64,000 bases of DNA from Nyssa sinensis. Taxonomy: Eukaryota; Streptophyta; Magnoliopsida; Cornales; Nyssaceae. Below the pieces are notes generated by a model, which did not search any database, had not been told where the DNA came from, and worked only from the letters and a program-made list of their open reading frames with translations. Location of the stretch: the NCBI GenBank assembly GCA_008638375.1, contig CM018037.1, positions 30,006,576 through 30,070,575 of the forward strand, read 5' to 3'. The translations under genes were made by a program, and so were the position numbers. Positions 10,480 to 24,843 of the stretch are shown here, one piece after another; position 1 is the first letter of the stretch, and each line of letters starts with the position of its first letter.

Positions 10480-13400
10480 ATGGTAGGACTGCCGTACGAT
10501 TGCCTTGTGAACCCTCTCGGAGCCGTACGATTGACGTTCGAGAAGGCGGTGGCCTCAGGCTCCGATCGGGTCACGTTTGACGGCAGAGACTGGGGGGCCA
10601 TCGATCTCTTTCGCGAGTTCCTTTTCGAAAATGGTGGCCTTTCTCAGGTATAATCTATCTTTTCTCACTTTCATGTCTCGTTTAGTAATTGCTTGTGGAC
10701 GTCGGTTGATCAAATTGGCGTGAATAATGACCACGGTTTTTTGGACTCCTAGGGTTTCTTTTGATCTCGATCTTGACGATTGACTTCAGATAATGCTACT
10801 CTCATCAGGAGTTTTGAGCATATTGATTTCATTATCATGCTTTTATTTATTGAGTTCTGAATAGAGTTCATCATTTGATTTTGGGGGCATCAATAATTTA
10901 ATGTTTTAAGGCCTTTTCTTAAGAATAAGATGTGTTGCTCTGTGGTGGCTTCATTCAGTTTGATTGGATAATAGCTTACCGGCTAGATTATCTCTTGTGA
11001 ATTGTTAATTGATCAAGTCGTATATCTCAGTTAGTTTGAGATGATTACAAACATCCAAGTAGTGCCATATATCAGTGGTATGATATTTTGCTTCATTCTA
11101 TTTGCCAAATATGTTTTTTTGTATATTAAAAAAATGGTAACCCGTTTCACCCTTTTGGTGTCCTTTGATTGGTTTATTATCGCTGAACTATGGAAAGATG
11201 TTTTTGAGATAATGTAGGTACCAATACTTAATTCTGCGAATATCCAATGGACTCAACCCAATACTTTAGTTCGGTTCCGGGGAATGATACAAGACATGCT
11301 GGGTAATGAGTTCTATGTTGGTGCCTATAAGGTATTTGGTCCCTCATCTCCTGGACCCTGGTGAACCATCACTTTTTTTGTCACTAAAATTTGAGCCTCA
11401 AATTATGTGTTATATCCTTTAAAGGATGGAGCGATATGGAGGACCAACAAGTTTACAGATGTTTCTCATTTTCCAATGGGCACATCACCTGATATGCGGA
11501 TCTGGGAACGTCGTCTGCTGTATTGCGTTCCTGTGAGTTTTCATTACCAAAAGTTTCATTCTTTGTGTTATTCTTTGCCTCTTGCTATACTCCTAGCAAA
11601 TATGCATCCACTGAATATAATTTAATTAAATCAGTATTATTGTTTAATAGTTGTTAGTGTGTTAAATACTTGATGAGTGGAGTGTTTGGAGGAATTCCCA
11701 CTGGTCTGCCCATTTAGTCAGGGATAATCAATTTTGAAGTTTTCTTAATTCTCTGTCTTAGTTGAATAGCGTTTTTTGCTAAATATGCTGATGATTTGTA
11801 TCCTTTGGTTTTGTTGACTTCTCTTTTTTTTAGGTTCCGGGGCAGAATTCATGGACTGAATCTTTGTCTGATGTTGTGCAATTTACAAATTGGACATCTC
11901 CACAAAGGGAGAAGCGCCAGAGGGTGGATGATGCAGCTATTGGTGACATGGATCTGCAAGTACTTTCCATCTATTCTTTTTGTTTACATCATTATTTCAT
12001 GCAGTCATCTAAGAATAATTATTTAGATGGGTAAGAATGTAAGATGAAGTTTTTGTGAACAAGGAATCCTTGTGAAATGGAGGGACCATCCTGTGGTCAT
12101 GTTGTGGTGATCTTCGAGGCTTTGATGATCCAGATTTTATATATATGTAAATGTTTATGTATGTGTGTGTATATATATATATATAATATATATATATATA
12201 TATAGAGAGAGGGGGGGGGGGGAGAGAGTAGAGAGTTTTTTTTTTTTAAATTATTTCCCATATTGTTTGAACTCTCATAGTGAAAATTTTAGTTGAAATG
12301 CAAAGGCCATTACATATAGCTACCCCCATCAATGCTGGATGCAGGAGGGGTAGACAGGGTACATATTTAACTTTTGGCATTCTTAGCACTGAGTTGCTAC
12401 CCTTAGACTCAGCCGTGCAGTGTGCTATCATGCCCGCTTGACAGCCCAAGTTTTTACACATTGCATCAATCAGTGTCCCTTTTAGATTACATGTAAGTTT
12501 GTAATTGATTTAGTTTAGTTGATGCCTGATGGTTTTAAAGTTTGACATGTTGAGATGGCATGGCCTTATCCTGTACAATAGTTGGAGTTGCAAGTTCTTT
12601 GTTTATACCTCTGACATGTTGTGTTCTTTGACAGGTCTCAAATCATGAGTTTCAGGGTTCTCCATGTACAAAAAGGATGGTAAGCAAGCTGTAGCCTGAC
12701 TTGATAGATTGATAAATTTATTGCTTGTACAGTGTCATCATATCATCATTATCATCGTTATCAAAACCTGCATTGTTATGCCAATGATGGTGAGTTTGCA
12801 CTGCGCCTTGCAGATTCTTATCTCAGTTGAAGGAGGTGGGTTGTCATAAAGTTGGCAGTTCTGATATGGTTTCTTAGAAACTGTACACACAAAACCCAAT
12901 TCTAAGTAGTATTAAGATCAAGCGATTGAAGTATCACATAGAATAGTTTTTAAGAATTTTTCTTAAGCACATAACAAATCTGCCTTTGAGCTTTGCTAAC
13001 TCGGAGGTTGCATTCATCATTTTGCTTGAAGCCATTCTTGACAGGAGAAATGAATTTTTTTCATCCACCGCACTTTCTTTATCCTTCCTTCCAATACATC
13101 ATTCGAATTTCTAATTTCCATGTGCTTCTTATAAACTTGTTATTGACTTTTTTCTTCCTTTTTTTTATTTATTATTTTTTCATCATCAGAGAGAAGGTGG
13201 ACTCCATTCCGAGTCTTCTCATCTACAGGAATCTACTACTGAGGGAACTTCTACAAGTATGGTGCCTGACCTTGACAGAAATTCTCTTCCTTGTCTGGTG
13301 AAGGTGAATATGATCCTTTCCTTTGTTTTAAGTTGCAATTGATATCACACCTATAAAGCATGCTCTACTAATGGTTCCCCATTGTAAATCCAATGCTATG

Positions 13401-16400
13401 TGCAGATATATGACTCTCCAGAATCTGACTTGAAGCTGAATGATGTTTTTGAGTTCATTGGTGTCCTCACTTTTGATCCCGAGCTTACTGCAGACATGGA
13501 TGATCCTGATGAGTTAGCAAATGGTTTTTGCGAGGATGCATTGGCTCATTTGCCTCCTAGCAAGGTATTGAGTCTATTGACTCCATATTTTGGCTACTAG
13601 TATTTTGTTTTTGCCATAGCATCTTGATATTTCTTTTCTATTTTGAAGATAATGCCTGCTTGCACCAGAATTCTAAAGATGAGCTCAATTTAGGGTTGTT
13701 TTATTATCATCATCAAAGATATTGCTACTTAAGTTAGTGACCAGAATATTCTTGTGGGTAGGCTGTGATTAGTAATGCTTGGTTGCCTGACACTGCTATT
13801 TAAGAATTTAACTTTTGTTTTTCAATATTATATTCATTGCTTGAACCCGCCATTGGATAATGTTTTTAAATGTCATCATCATTAACTGTACCAGTTTGAC
13901 AGAATCTAGTAATACATGCTCTCAATCTTACCTTTTTATTCACTATGTGCCTGATGATTGTATGTATTTTTATGATTATGTTTGGTAGCCTAGTGTCAGA
14001 ACAATTGAATTGGATGAACTGTTAATTTGAAGAGACAAGGTTTTTAAATCTAAGTAAGTATTACCAATCAAAAAATAATAATACCAAAGTAAGTATTGAA
14101 TCATGGATCATAGGATTTTAGCTAGCTTTTCAAGCCAACTCAACTCAACAAAGCTCCAAAATGGACAAATAAAGTGCCAAAGGTTAGGTTTGTCTTCCGT
14201 CCACCCCTCTCAGCACATTGCATAAGCGGGACCAATACTGGGTAATTCATGAAACCACTTGATTTTAAGAATTTCAATAATAAACTCAACTAACATTAAC
14301 CTTTGATTTAAACTAAAATCACATCTTAGGAATTACAAAATTTGAAAGAAAATTGTTGAGTTTCTCTGAAAAAAGGTTCATGCCTGGGATTTAAATTGTT
14401 GGTGGAGATTAGATTTCAATCCTATGGTGCGAATCCTGGATAAGTGCATATTACCGTTCTATCTTATTGTGTGCATCATAAACTTGTGACTTTTCAGGTC
14501 CTGTCTTGTTCAGACTCAATTGGTGGGGCTTGTATAAAATGTGTTGTAACTAGACCTTTTTTCAGGTTCCACGACTCCATTGCCTTATACATCGGAAGCT
14601 TGCAATTCACGACTTTCTTTCTTGTTCTCCCATGATGGAGGTGATTAGAATTTACCCACCTTTTATCTAATTCTAATAGTTCATCTGCCTAATATTGATT
14701 CTTTTTTCTTATACTTTATTGCCTTAACTTTGTTTTGCCACATTTACAATTCAATTCTACAGCCAAAGTCCCATTTAGTGAAAGAGATAAGGGAAGCTCT
14801 GTTGGGGCATCTCACAGCTGTCCTTGGAAATGATGCGGTGGCAGCTCATTTCATGTTGTTGCATCTTTTGTCCAGGGTATATGGTTTCTTTTCATAATCA
14901 TGGTTCTTGGTTTTATATCACGTGTGATATAAAAACTTGTCACATGTCTAACTACCCTTATTAATTCTGAATGTCTTACTACATCATTTCTCATGCTTAA
15001 AATTTTGATCTTACACTTTTATGGTTTTTATTCCTTTCTTCTTGTATATATCTCTTGGGCCCTTATGGAAAAAATTAACATATTCTGGTATAACAGGTAC
15101 ATGCTAGGGTAGATACACTTGCCGTGGGGAAGCTTTCACTAAATCTTACTTGTTTTAGCAAGGAAAGTGTGTCCGTTTTTGGCAGTCATCTTAACCTTGC
15201 AGTCAAAAATCTTCTACCTTTCACACACTGTATACCTCTTTCGGTGGAATATCTTAATGCTGCATCACTTGCCCCAAGAAAGGATTACCAAACGAACAGG
15301 TAACTAAAATTTTAACTTTGTGCAGCTAGGGAATAATTTTTTCCCTGAGTTGGTAATATTGTGACCCAAGACCTTTGATTTCTTCATTGTTTTCTTAGAA
15401 CTTTGTATTCTTAATGTTCCAGACTGGTGTCTGGAGTTCTGCAGCTAGCTGAGGGCTCGCACTTAACAATTGATGAGACACAGTTACAAGCAGGGACCCT
15501 AAATTCTACTGGGGTTGGGAATGCAGGATTGCTAAAGAACCTAATGGAGTTGCAAAATGTAATTTCCAACTTATGGCCTGTTTGTATACCTTTTTTATGT
15601 TTGCACATATCACTGAATCTTGCAATTGAAGTTTATGATAAATGTTATTTACATGCAGTATTTGGAGAACTCTATTATCATTTGATCTACTAAAGAGGCT
15701 TAATATATTTCAGAGTTAATTTAGTGCTTATGCTGTGGAATGGCTATTGGACCGATTTTACAGCCACCTTTTAGGAACTAAATACATTTTTTCCCCCAGG
15801 TGGAGTATGATTTTAAGTATTATAAAATGAAGATGGCAGCTGATGTCCAATTATTAGTTCTCTCTGAGGGGAAATCAAACATTCTGCCAGCTGATCTAGT
15901 TCTGCCATTCCGTCCATCTTCAGTTGGTTCCTTGGGAATTGTGGATGCAGAAGCACTGAAAGCTTGGAGATGGTACTTGGCTACCCTTAGATCACTGCCA
16001 CATTCTATTGAGCCAGAAATGCAGAAGGTATGAATTGATTGACTCCATTGTTCATGCATGAGTTTTCTTTAACACTGGAAAGGAGTTGTGCAATTGCTAG
16101 GCAAGATAACCAATGTTAACTCCTGGTAGTACCAGTAGATGGAGTTTGTTGCTGTGTCCAACTCTTGGGACATGTCAGCACTTAAATCTTTACAGAAGAC
16201 TGTGTACTACCAATGCTGAGAGTTGAGCCAATAAGAGCAAAATATTGGCAATTGATGCACCTCAATGAGGTGTCATAAGGGACTCATACGTGGTCAATAT
16301 TTTAACCATGTCCACGATTTGAAATATTTTTTTAAAAAATGTTTGTACACATCCCTTACTTCTTGGAGACTCTAAGACACGTTAACATATCTTAAACATT

Positions 16401-18165
16401 AAGGTACAATATTTCTAGTATAACATGAATATGAGAAATAATGTGACTTGGGTTTCAAATGCTTGGATTTATTTTTAGAGAAGAAGAATTTGGATGTAAT
16501 AAATGTAAATTATGTTGAATTAGGCCCCAAGTCCATGTTCGTTCAATATAACCTTCATTTTTCCCAATTGAATTTCAATATGATATATTATGAACTTAAA
16601 ATATCCGATGGGTTCATGAAAAAAGTTGGCTGTCATATTACATGTATATATCATAACAAACAATTATATTTTAATTTTATATATTGGCTGTCATTATTAC
16701 GTGTATATATAATAACAATTATATTTTAATTTTATATATTCACACACACACACACACATATATATATATTATCGCGTCTTCAACATATCTGAATCTTACC
16801 TCTTCAAATTTTGTTGAATTGTTGTGTCATATCATGTTGTATCTATATGCCATCCATGTCCGTGCTTCATAGTTAAACATATCATGGAAATATGAAACTT
16901 TTTTAGTCACTTTTGTCCCACAAGGAACCATTACTTTGTGCAGTGGTAAAATGTTAGGATTGTCAAGCATGAGAATGTGGGCTTTTTTTTTTTTTTTTGA
17001 TAACTTGTTTGATATGAATTATCTGTGAAGGCATAACACTACTGTTTTTGTTGTCTGCATTGGTGTCTTAATGTGTTATGGCAACAACTGAATTTAATAT
17101 TTCAATATGGAAGCCGTTTGGAATTTATCACTTAGCGATTGCCTCAAACTAAGTTAGATTGGTTTAATGAGCAAATAAGTTTTATGGGTCATTCTATCTG
17201 GTATTCTTTTTTTTCCCCCTCACGGACAGTAGAGTTTCTCAACAAGAGTCCTGGGCTTTTAACTTGCTTCCTTACATATAAATTGGTGGCATGGTGTTAG
17301 CTAAACAAGAAACTGGTGTTTTTATTTTTGTGGTCTCTAATCACCAAAAAGAAGGTAAAATCGTATCATTATCATGGTTAGATCTGTACATAGGTATGGT
17401 GGTATATTTATTTGACCTGTTGAGAGTGGTAATTAACCTTGATAATCACATCCTCCCTTCTCATTTGGCACCATGTTTGTTAGAAGTTAGTGTAAAAGTA
17501 TAAACTGCACCTTTTGGGGTTCTATAATATTTTCTGGGTTTCTGCACAAAGATTTGTGCAACAATTTGCAAGTTTGTTTTAGTATAATTAACCGTCATGT
17601 GAGTTGGAGGCACCTGCCATATTCTGTGGCCGCATCCTGCTGTTGTGTTAAATGTCTTTGAACTACAAATGTTGCTTACAATTGCAGTTTCTAACTAGGG
17701 GTCTTCCTTTTTGTCAAAGCTCTTGTAGCCCTGTGGAGTAGGGATCAATCCTCACAGTCGCCTAAAGTTAGGCCTTTTTTGTGCTGTCACTTCTACATGC
17801 GTGGTTGCTGGACAATCCATTGTCTGAAGTTTCTTTCATACATTCATAGCTGGACCTTATTTTGGAATGTTTCAGGTCATAGAAGATGAGTTGGTTGCAG
17901 CTAGGCAAGCAGATCGGAGCCTAGGCACCCAAGAATTTAGCAGGTTAGTTGCATGACACAAATATGTCAACTGGTTTTTGATTAAATATTTCTAATGTAG
18001 TTTAGCCTCCGGTGTCTTATTCCTTACAGATGGCTGACAATGGGGCGGCTAATGTCAGTGAGCTTCGGTGAAACCTGCCTATCAATGGAACATTGGCAAA
18101 TGGTCAAGGAGCTGGAAAGGCTAAGAAGGGAGAGGCTTCAGCTAGGGGATGGGAAATGCTTATAA
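10480..18165 (+). CDS. ETG1: Mini-chromosome maintenance complex-binding protein (MCMBP / ETG1)
   Basis: Nuclear protein that binds MCM2-7, helps unload or remodel the helicase during S phase and supports sister-chromatid cohesion. Fourteen exons, all with GT-AG junctions and consistent phase: 10480-10647, 11218-11331, 11425-11532, 11834-11959, 12635-12679, 13190-13303, 13406-13564, 14566-14640, 14763-14876, 15097-15299, 15423-15558, 15800-16027, 17876-17943, 18030-18165. Together they encode 597 residues, close to the about 589 of Arabidopsis ETG1. The start ATG 10480 gives MVGLPYDCLVNPLGAVRLTF; further family signatures are DMRIWERRLLYCVPVPGQNSW, LNDVFEFIGVLTFDPEL and WRWYLATLRSLPHSIEPEMQ. 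An upstream in-frame extension to 10336 exists but has no ATG. No damage is seen. Expression is probably S-phase linked through the two upstream E2F-type sites. Confidence 0.95.
12159..12247. repeat. Compound TG/TA/GA/poly-G microsatellite in ETG1 intron 4
   Basis: GT units, then about 17 TA units, GA units, a run of about 12 G, more GA, and a poly-T tract. Such junctions are prone to length variation and to assembly error. Confidence 0.9.
16028..17875 (+). other. Long intron 12 of ETG1
   Basis: A 1.85-kb intron. It has a near-direct repeat around 16625-16740 (two copies of a 'tggctgtcat...acgtgtatat...ataacaattatattttaattttatata' block) followed by a CA/TA microsatellite (about 16740-16772) and a poly-T run (16983-16999). 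Nothing coding was found. Confidence 0.75.
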
Positions 18166-18432
18166 ATGATGTATATTGTAGTTCCAAGATATAAGATCAG
18201 TTTCTATTATTTTTGAATTGTTTTGTATGTCAAGGTGGTTGCTGTTACTAAAAAATGTTCCTGCCGCTGACAAATGTTGCTGTAAGAATGGTCACCTTGA
18301 CACCTTCAACGGCACTCCTTTTTTATTATCTTCCATCATAAATTTATAGTGGGGTTTGGGTGTTTCAAGCACTTGAGTTGAATCCATTTATTTCTCTAGA
18401 CTTGTTTTAGACTATGAACATGATTACGAACT

Positions 18433-18436
<4 letters not shown>

Positions 18437-18464
<28 letters not shown>
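18437..18464. repeat. AC microsatellite downstream of ETG1
   Basis: About fourteen AC units about 270 bp after the ETG1 stop codon, probably in or just past the 3'UTR. Confidence 0.9.
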
Positions 18465-18467
<3 letters not shown>

Positions 18468-18984
18468 ACGTCTCTGTTCAATTCAACACACCATTGTTAG
18501 ACAGAAAAAGGAGGAAATAATTGGTGTAGCTTTCGCGTTGATGAGATCATGTCATCCTTTGTTTCTGTTTATCTGTCTTCCTGTTTCTTCTTTGTAAGCT
18601 CTCTGCTCGATCTTACATTTTTGATTCCTCAACCCTAATGCTAGGTTTTGTTGTGAGAATGTCGAGAAAAAAAGGGGTTATGTTGTCCAAAAGTGCCTAC
18701 ACCAACAGCCTGCCACCTCAAATTTTGACTTTGTTTAAGCTCCTCTTAAATACAGTTAGACTTTAATCAAGTTGTTATTCAAATGACTTGGATGGTTCCA
18801 GGTTTTAATCCAACAACTGAAACATTCCTAAGGTAAATGCAAAAGGTGTTTATAGTTGGCATAGTTGTTCTGTCAAAAGATAATATTTTTGCATTTGGAG
18901 CAAAAATATCAAAATATAATATTTTGGTAACATGACTCAAATGACTTTTTAGTAATAGAGTTTCGCTAATAAAAGATAAAATAA

Positions 18985-19110
18985 AAATCAATTAAGATAA
19001 TTCATATTGAGGGACATGCTAGAAAAATAGAGTAGCATAATGAGACATGATTTATGTAAGTAACTTCAAATAACTGTAATAAGGTTTTCTAAGATGTTGA
19101 GTTTATTTGG
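18985..19110 (+). mobile_element. Truncated RTE-type LINE 3' end
   Basis: Same order of blocks as at 6540-6830: 'attgagggacatgctagaaa', 'gacatgatttatgtaagtaa', 'cttcaaataa', 'aataaggttttc' and 'gttgagttt'. It is shorter and more diverged. Confidence 0.5.
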
Positions 19111-19881
19111 CATTTCAACCAAGGTTTTGACAAAAGCCCCCTGCTAATTCATAATTTTCCTGAAAAAAAATTGATTTATTCATATATGACCCATAAAAGA
19201 TAACAGCTGTGCTAAGAAAAAATATAATGAATTGCTTCTGAACTCCTTTGAGTTGAAATTCAAGACATGGAAATCTACGAGTATAGAGTTTGAGTCCCCC
19301 AATCCGCCAGTCATGGCTCCATCAAGTTATCCAATAAACTTGGAAGTTGGAACAACAGAAAATTGCTGACCAGTAATTTCTTTTTTTTTTTACTGCTGAA
19401 ATCTCATAAATTAGGCCTCACAAATTTATTTGGTATGGAACTGTCCTATAATTATTGTTTTTATTTTATGACAAGTGAAATGGAGCATATATCATATATG
19501 GGTACAGTAAAGCTTGAATGGACAGTGTAGAAAGATTAAAAGCCCTTCCTTTTTGAGCACTGTCATTTGTATTATCCCAGCTCTTCTTCCCTGTTCCAGC
19601 CTTGCGCTTCTGAATTCATCTCCAAATTCCCACCACTCGGCTAGGTGTTTCTAACTCTGATGGCATCGAAAACTGTCAGAGCATAAACATGGTTTCTAAA
19701 AATTAAAAAAATAACCTTACAGGCATATAATAAGCATTTGGGATGAAAAGTAGAATATAGATTCTATTTGATTGCACATAGTAAAACATAAATTACAATC
19801 TGAAGTTTTATGTTTCTCCTATTTGTTCCCTCTAAATCGTACACATTCATGTCTCCATAGATAAGTTTTTTTTGGGCGTAA

Positions 19882-19912
<31 letters not shown>

Positions 19913-20224
19913 AGTTGTTCTCCTAAATCATAATCATCCATCTTAGCAATCAATTACAACATTTAGAAAACAACTTCAAAAAAAAAACCTACTATGGCTA
20001 AAAGTTGAGAGATTACTAATCAGCCAAAAAGGCCCAAAAGATGATTGAATTGAGTTAATTCATAATAACTAATTAAAATGTATATACCCATCTAGGAATT
20101 AAACCCCACCTGCGCATGACCTAACATGTGCCCCAAAAAGCTGGCTTGTTACATTTTGAGAAGGGGTTTTTATGAGGATAGGAGAGGACGACAACTCTTG
20201 TGTAGCCAATCACCACCTTTAGCC

Positions 20225-21780
20225 CAAAAAAAAGGTATAAATACTCAACTCAGTAAAGTCCCAACTAGTTTGGGTTGACTATATGAATTATGTTTTGTCA
20301 TTCTGCTCTTTCTAAAGGCATCCCCTCATTTAAACTACACTTTAAAAGTCCCTTTTTTTTTTTACTGTATCAGCCCAAGTTAATTTTGGTCTTCTCCTTC
20401 TCTATCTTTACCCCCAATGTGACCATGTCACACTTTCTTACTGCTCCAGTTATGTCTTTGTTGCACATGGAAAACCCATCTTAGTCAATTCTCTCTCATT
20501 TTATCTCCCGTTGATGTTACTTCTACCATCACACAGATGTATTCATTTCTAATTTTATCTTTGCATATTTTACGACACATCCATCTTAATATCATTTCAA
20601 CCAACTCATTTTATGAACATGTTTCTTAACAGCTCATCTTCCTGTCCCATAAAGTATGGTCCGATAAATTTTAACTTGATATACATAGGTCACACAATAT
20701 GCCAGAAGTACTCTTTCATTTAACCCATTTCTACCTTAATTTTACGAGCAACATTATCTTCAATCTTTTACTCTTTATGGTTAGGTTAACTTAAGTAATG
20801 AAATTGTTAACTTTTTTGTTCTTCTCTTGGTCCTTGATTCTCCTTTACATCCCTAATTGTAGTCCTCATTTTACTAAAGTTACATTCTAAATATATTTAG
20901 TTTTAGTCCCACTTATCTTAAATGCTTTTGATTCTAAAACTTCCCCTCCAAACTTTTAATTTAGCACTTCACCAATTAAAACAATATCATCAACAAATAA
21001 CATACATCATAATATTTCATCCCGGATGTGTCTAGTTAGTTCATTCATAACTAAAAAGTAAAAAAATAGAAACTTGATGGTAATCCCTTATGCAAACCTA
21101 CAATAATTATAGTTGCATCATCATCATATATATCATATATCATATCAATATATCTATTTGTAATACCTTTCTTTTCCAAAATCTACCATATTATTTATTT
21201 CTCTGAAGACTTTATCATAGATTTTCTCAAAAATGATAAAAACCATAAACATATTTCTTCAACTCAAATTAGTCTCCTCAACAAGTTAATAACTTTCATT
21301 GTTGATCTCTCTGATATAAACTCAAATTGATTCTCTCACTACTATTTCCAATCTCAATATATGCTTAATTATTATCCCCAAGTTTTATAGTATGACTCAT
21401 TAATTTAATATCAAAATAGTTTGTACAACTGTGAAAATCACACTTATTTTTATGCATAGTACTAAAATACATTTTTTGCCATTCTATAATCTTATCAAAC
21501 AATTTTTTTAACAAAAACACACTTTCGTCCCCTAAACATTTCCATGTTTCAATAGGAAAACCATTTGGTCCCAAAGATGTTCCAATTTCTTCTTCTTCTT
21601 CTTTTTTTCAAAAGCATTTATCATTTTTCTTTTACCCCTAACATTCTAATCTTATAGAAAAAATTATTTTTTTCAAATCCCCCTAGGGTTATCCAAATTT
21701 AAGCTCTTCCTATATGATTTCAACTTAATAACTCTTTAAAATAACATTTCCATCTTTCTTTAACTAAATAAATAAATTGA
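20225..21780 (-). mobile_element. Decayed RTE-type LINE (reverse transcriptase remnant)
   Basis: On the minus strand, 21574-21365 still reads GPNGFPIETWKCLGDE ... HKNKCDFHSCTNYFDIKLMSHTIKL, the GPDG.P.E.WK and SCTNYRGI.LMSHT blocks of plant RTE reverse transcriptase. Upstream of this is LVKERWK (about 21750). Downstream are degenerate versions of the motif before the YDKV block (about 21215) and, near 20595-20640, the 'RMLRWM' block. The 3' end near 20240-20280 matches the 'cccaaactagttggga' tail of the clade. Many stops and frame changes are present, so the element is dead. Confidence 0.75.
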
Positions 21781-22706
21781 GGTTTGGATGAGCATTTGTA
21801 TCTTTGTTTTTTATTTTCTTTCTTCTTATTCTTCCTCTTTTTTTTCTCTCCTTTGATAACACTCGTTTTTCTGGTGTTTTAAGGATGCCAAAACCTTGGA
21901 TACTACTTGGAAGGACCCGTATCTACATTCTCTCTGTATCGGATATAATGCTTTAATACTCCAGGATACTTGTTCTACACTTCCTAAACATATCCATAAT
22001 TTGAAAATGAGTTTTTAAACTTTGAATACATACTCTACGCTTTTAACACATCTCTAACAGGTCTAGGACAGTGAGATGTGGTCCTTCTAGGATAGAATTG
22101 GAGTAATGTTGGAGAAAACATATTGAGGGTTTCAAATAATTGGATCACTCTCTTTCTTAGAAGTGAGACATAATAAGGATAAATTATGTTGAATCTAGCC
22201 TAGAGGTTATGTCAATGAAACATAACTGCTAATTTTCTTGCATGAAACTGGATACTACAGATGGGAACTCAAAATATTTAATAAATTCATAACAATGATT
22301 GTTGCGTATTCCCACCATATCAGTATCCTAAATTTTCAGGATTTGTTATGTCAACATGTCTGCATATATCATATAAGTATATAACCCTGTATCCATATCC
22401 ATGCTTTAAGAAACATGCAAAGAGCTAAGGCCTGTATCCTAGCAACCCCAACTGGATCTTTACACAAAAGTGTTTGCACCTTCTTTAGAACATGACTGCG
22501 AATGGACTTATAAAAAAAAAAAGAAATAAAGAAAAAATTATGCAAACAGTAAGGCTGGCATGAGTTACTCTGTTAGACATGAAACACAAAAATTCACCTG
22601 GAGCGAGAGCAGCTCCAAGATCTTGCCAGCATAGTCCTGCAATCTTTAAATTAGACAGCTCTGCAATATTGAATTAACTTTCTTAAGACAATTCTTACCA
22701 GTATAA
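21781..22706. other. Spacer between the LINE and LSF2
   Basis: AT-rich, about 0.9 kb. No exon, RNA gene or recognisable mobile element was found. The part next to 22706 is the LSF2 3'UTR on the minus strand. Confidence 0.6.
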
Positions 22707-24843
22707 TCAAGTTCCACGAAGGGAGTGGACACGATCCTTAATCAATTTCCTCTCCCAATCTGCAATATCCTCAAAAGCATGTGCTGTGAGATTCTCAAAA
22801 GGCTCCTTCCAGGGATCGTTCTTAGCCAGATCATAAGTAGCTCCACGAATTGCTCTTTTATTGGGCCCACAAGGCCTCTTTGAAGTAAGGGTATCATATG
22901 CTGTATTCAGCTGTTCCATAGCCATAAAGCACAATATAGAAGAGAAACCATTAAGAATTTTGAACAATTTAGGAAACAGTGAATCAGTCACTCCATAACC
23001 CAAATAACATGATCATCCTTGAATGCAAAGTAGTTTAAGCTTCAACATATTTTGACTAACTGAACAATAACAGATAAATTTGGAAACACATCAGGACGTA
23101 ATGACAAATTGAAGAGTTGAGCACTTACATCCATGCCACAGAACCAGAACATATAAGCAATTGCAACAGCTGGAGCCCTCCCCAATCCAGCGGTACAATG
23201 CACATAAACTTTTCCTTTCCCTTCCGAAATGGCCCATTCCAAGGACGAAACAGCTTTAGGCAATCCACTTCTCAAGGAATCTGGATCAAAATCTCTTGCC
23301 TGCCAATGCATATGGCAAAACTGATAAGGCAAAGATCCAACCTCAAATATGTTCTCTTTTTTGTAAAAAAAAAAAAAAAAACTAAAATAATGGCTAGTAC
23401 GTTGGGTTGTAAAGTGGGTCGTTTCCCATCGACTTATTTGGGGTTACCCGCTTGGGGCTTCAGTGAGATCTAGTGCGATTTGGGAGCCAGTGGTGGAAAC
23501 TGGAAAGGTTCCAGAAACGGTTGGCAGGCTATAAGGGTCAACTTTTTTCTAAAGGGGGAGATTGACTCTCGTGAAGAGTATTCTAAGCAACCTTCCGACT
23601 TACTTCATGTCTTTGTTTCCTATGCCTGCTCAGGTGTGTAGGCAGCTAGAGAGGATTCAATAGGAATTTTCTTTGAGGTAGCGTGGGGGATGGTAGAAAA
23701 CTGCATTTAGTAGGGTGGGAAAAGGTTAAGAGGCCAGTTTCCTTGGGGGGGCTAAGGGTTAAGGATATGAAGAAATTCAACGAGGCTCTTCTTGGGAAGT
23801 GGCTCTAGAGATTTGGGGTGGAATTGAGGGCGATGTGGAGGGAAATTATTGCCATTAGGTCTGGGTGTGTGGAGGGTGGTGGCAGTCAGGGGGGTGGATG
23901 GGCCTTGGGGTTGTAGTTTGTGGGGGACTATTCTTAAAGGCTTGAGGGAGTTTTGGGAGTATGTGAGGATTGAGGTGGGAGAGGGGGACCGAGTTAAATT
24001 CTGGAGAGACTGTGTGGTGTGGCATCAAAGATGCTTGGGTTAGGGATTGCTATGTAAGGACCGGGTCTAAGCTGGTGTGGAGCCCTAATTTCAGAAGAGT
24101 TTTTTTTTTATTGGGAAGTTGAGTAAGTGGGGCAGTTTCTTCATTTCATTCAAAATTTCCGGCCAAATGTGGGGAGAGATGATAAGATGGTATGGAAGTC
24201 GTTGGGAAGATCTTTCACAATGAAATCCTTCTACAGAAGTTTGGTAGGCAAAGAGGGAGTAAATTTTCCATGGTCCATTACTTGGTATTCAGGGACTCCC
24301 ATTAGAGCAGTTTTTTTTTTGTGTGTGGGAGCCTTTTTGGAAAGCTATTTTGGCGATGGAAAATTTGCAAAAGTGTGGTTTCCAATTGGCTAATAGATGC
24401 TGCTTGTGTAAGGAAGATGTAAAGTCGGTGGATCACATTCTTCTTCACTGTCCAGTAACGCAGGATTGTTGGGCTTCGGTTCTTTCCATTTTTGGTCTGT
24501 CTTGGGTTATGCCAAAGTCAGTTAAAGAGCTGCTGTGTGTGGTCTGGAAGCAGAATTAGGAATTTAGGAACGATGCCAAAAGGGTATGGAGATTGGCTCC
24601 TACTTGTCTCATGTGGAGCCTGTGGAAATAGAGAAATATGTCTTTTTGATGGGGTAGAACAACCCATTTCTTTGTTTAAAGATAGTTTTCTGCACTAATT
24701 AATTTTTTGGGCCAAGCAGGCTTTCCCTGTAAATGCTATCTCCTTGGTTGATTTTTTGGGGTCTTTGAGGCTTTTGTAAATAGTTGCAGCTTATTCTTCT
24801 GGGTTTTCCCCCCTTGGACACCTTTTATAATACCTTACTTATC

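Larger units (their letters stand above)
18166..20224. other. ETG1 3' flank and spacer
   Basis: Contains the ETG1 3'UTR, an AC microsatellite (about 18437-18464), a truncated RTE LINE tail (about 18985-19110), and a TA microsatellite (about 19884-19908). No exon is seen. Confidence 0.65.
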
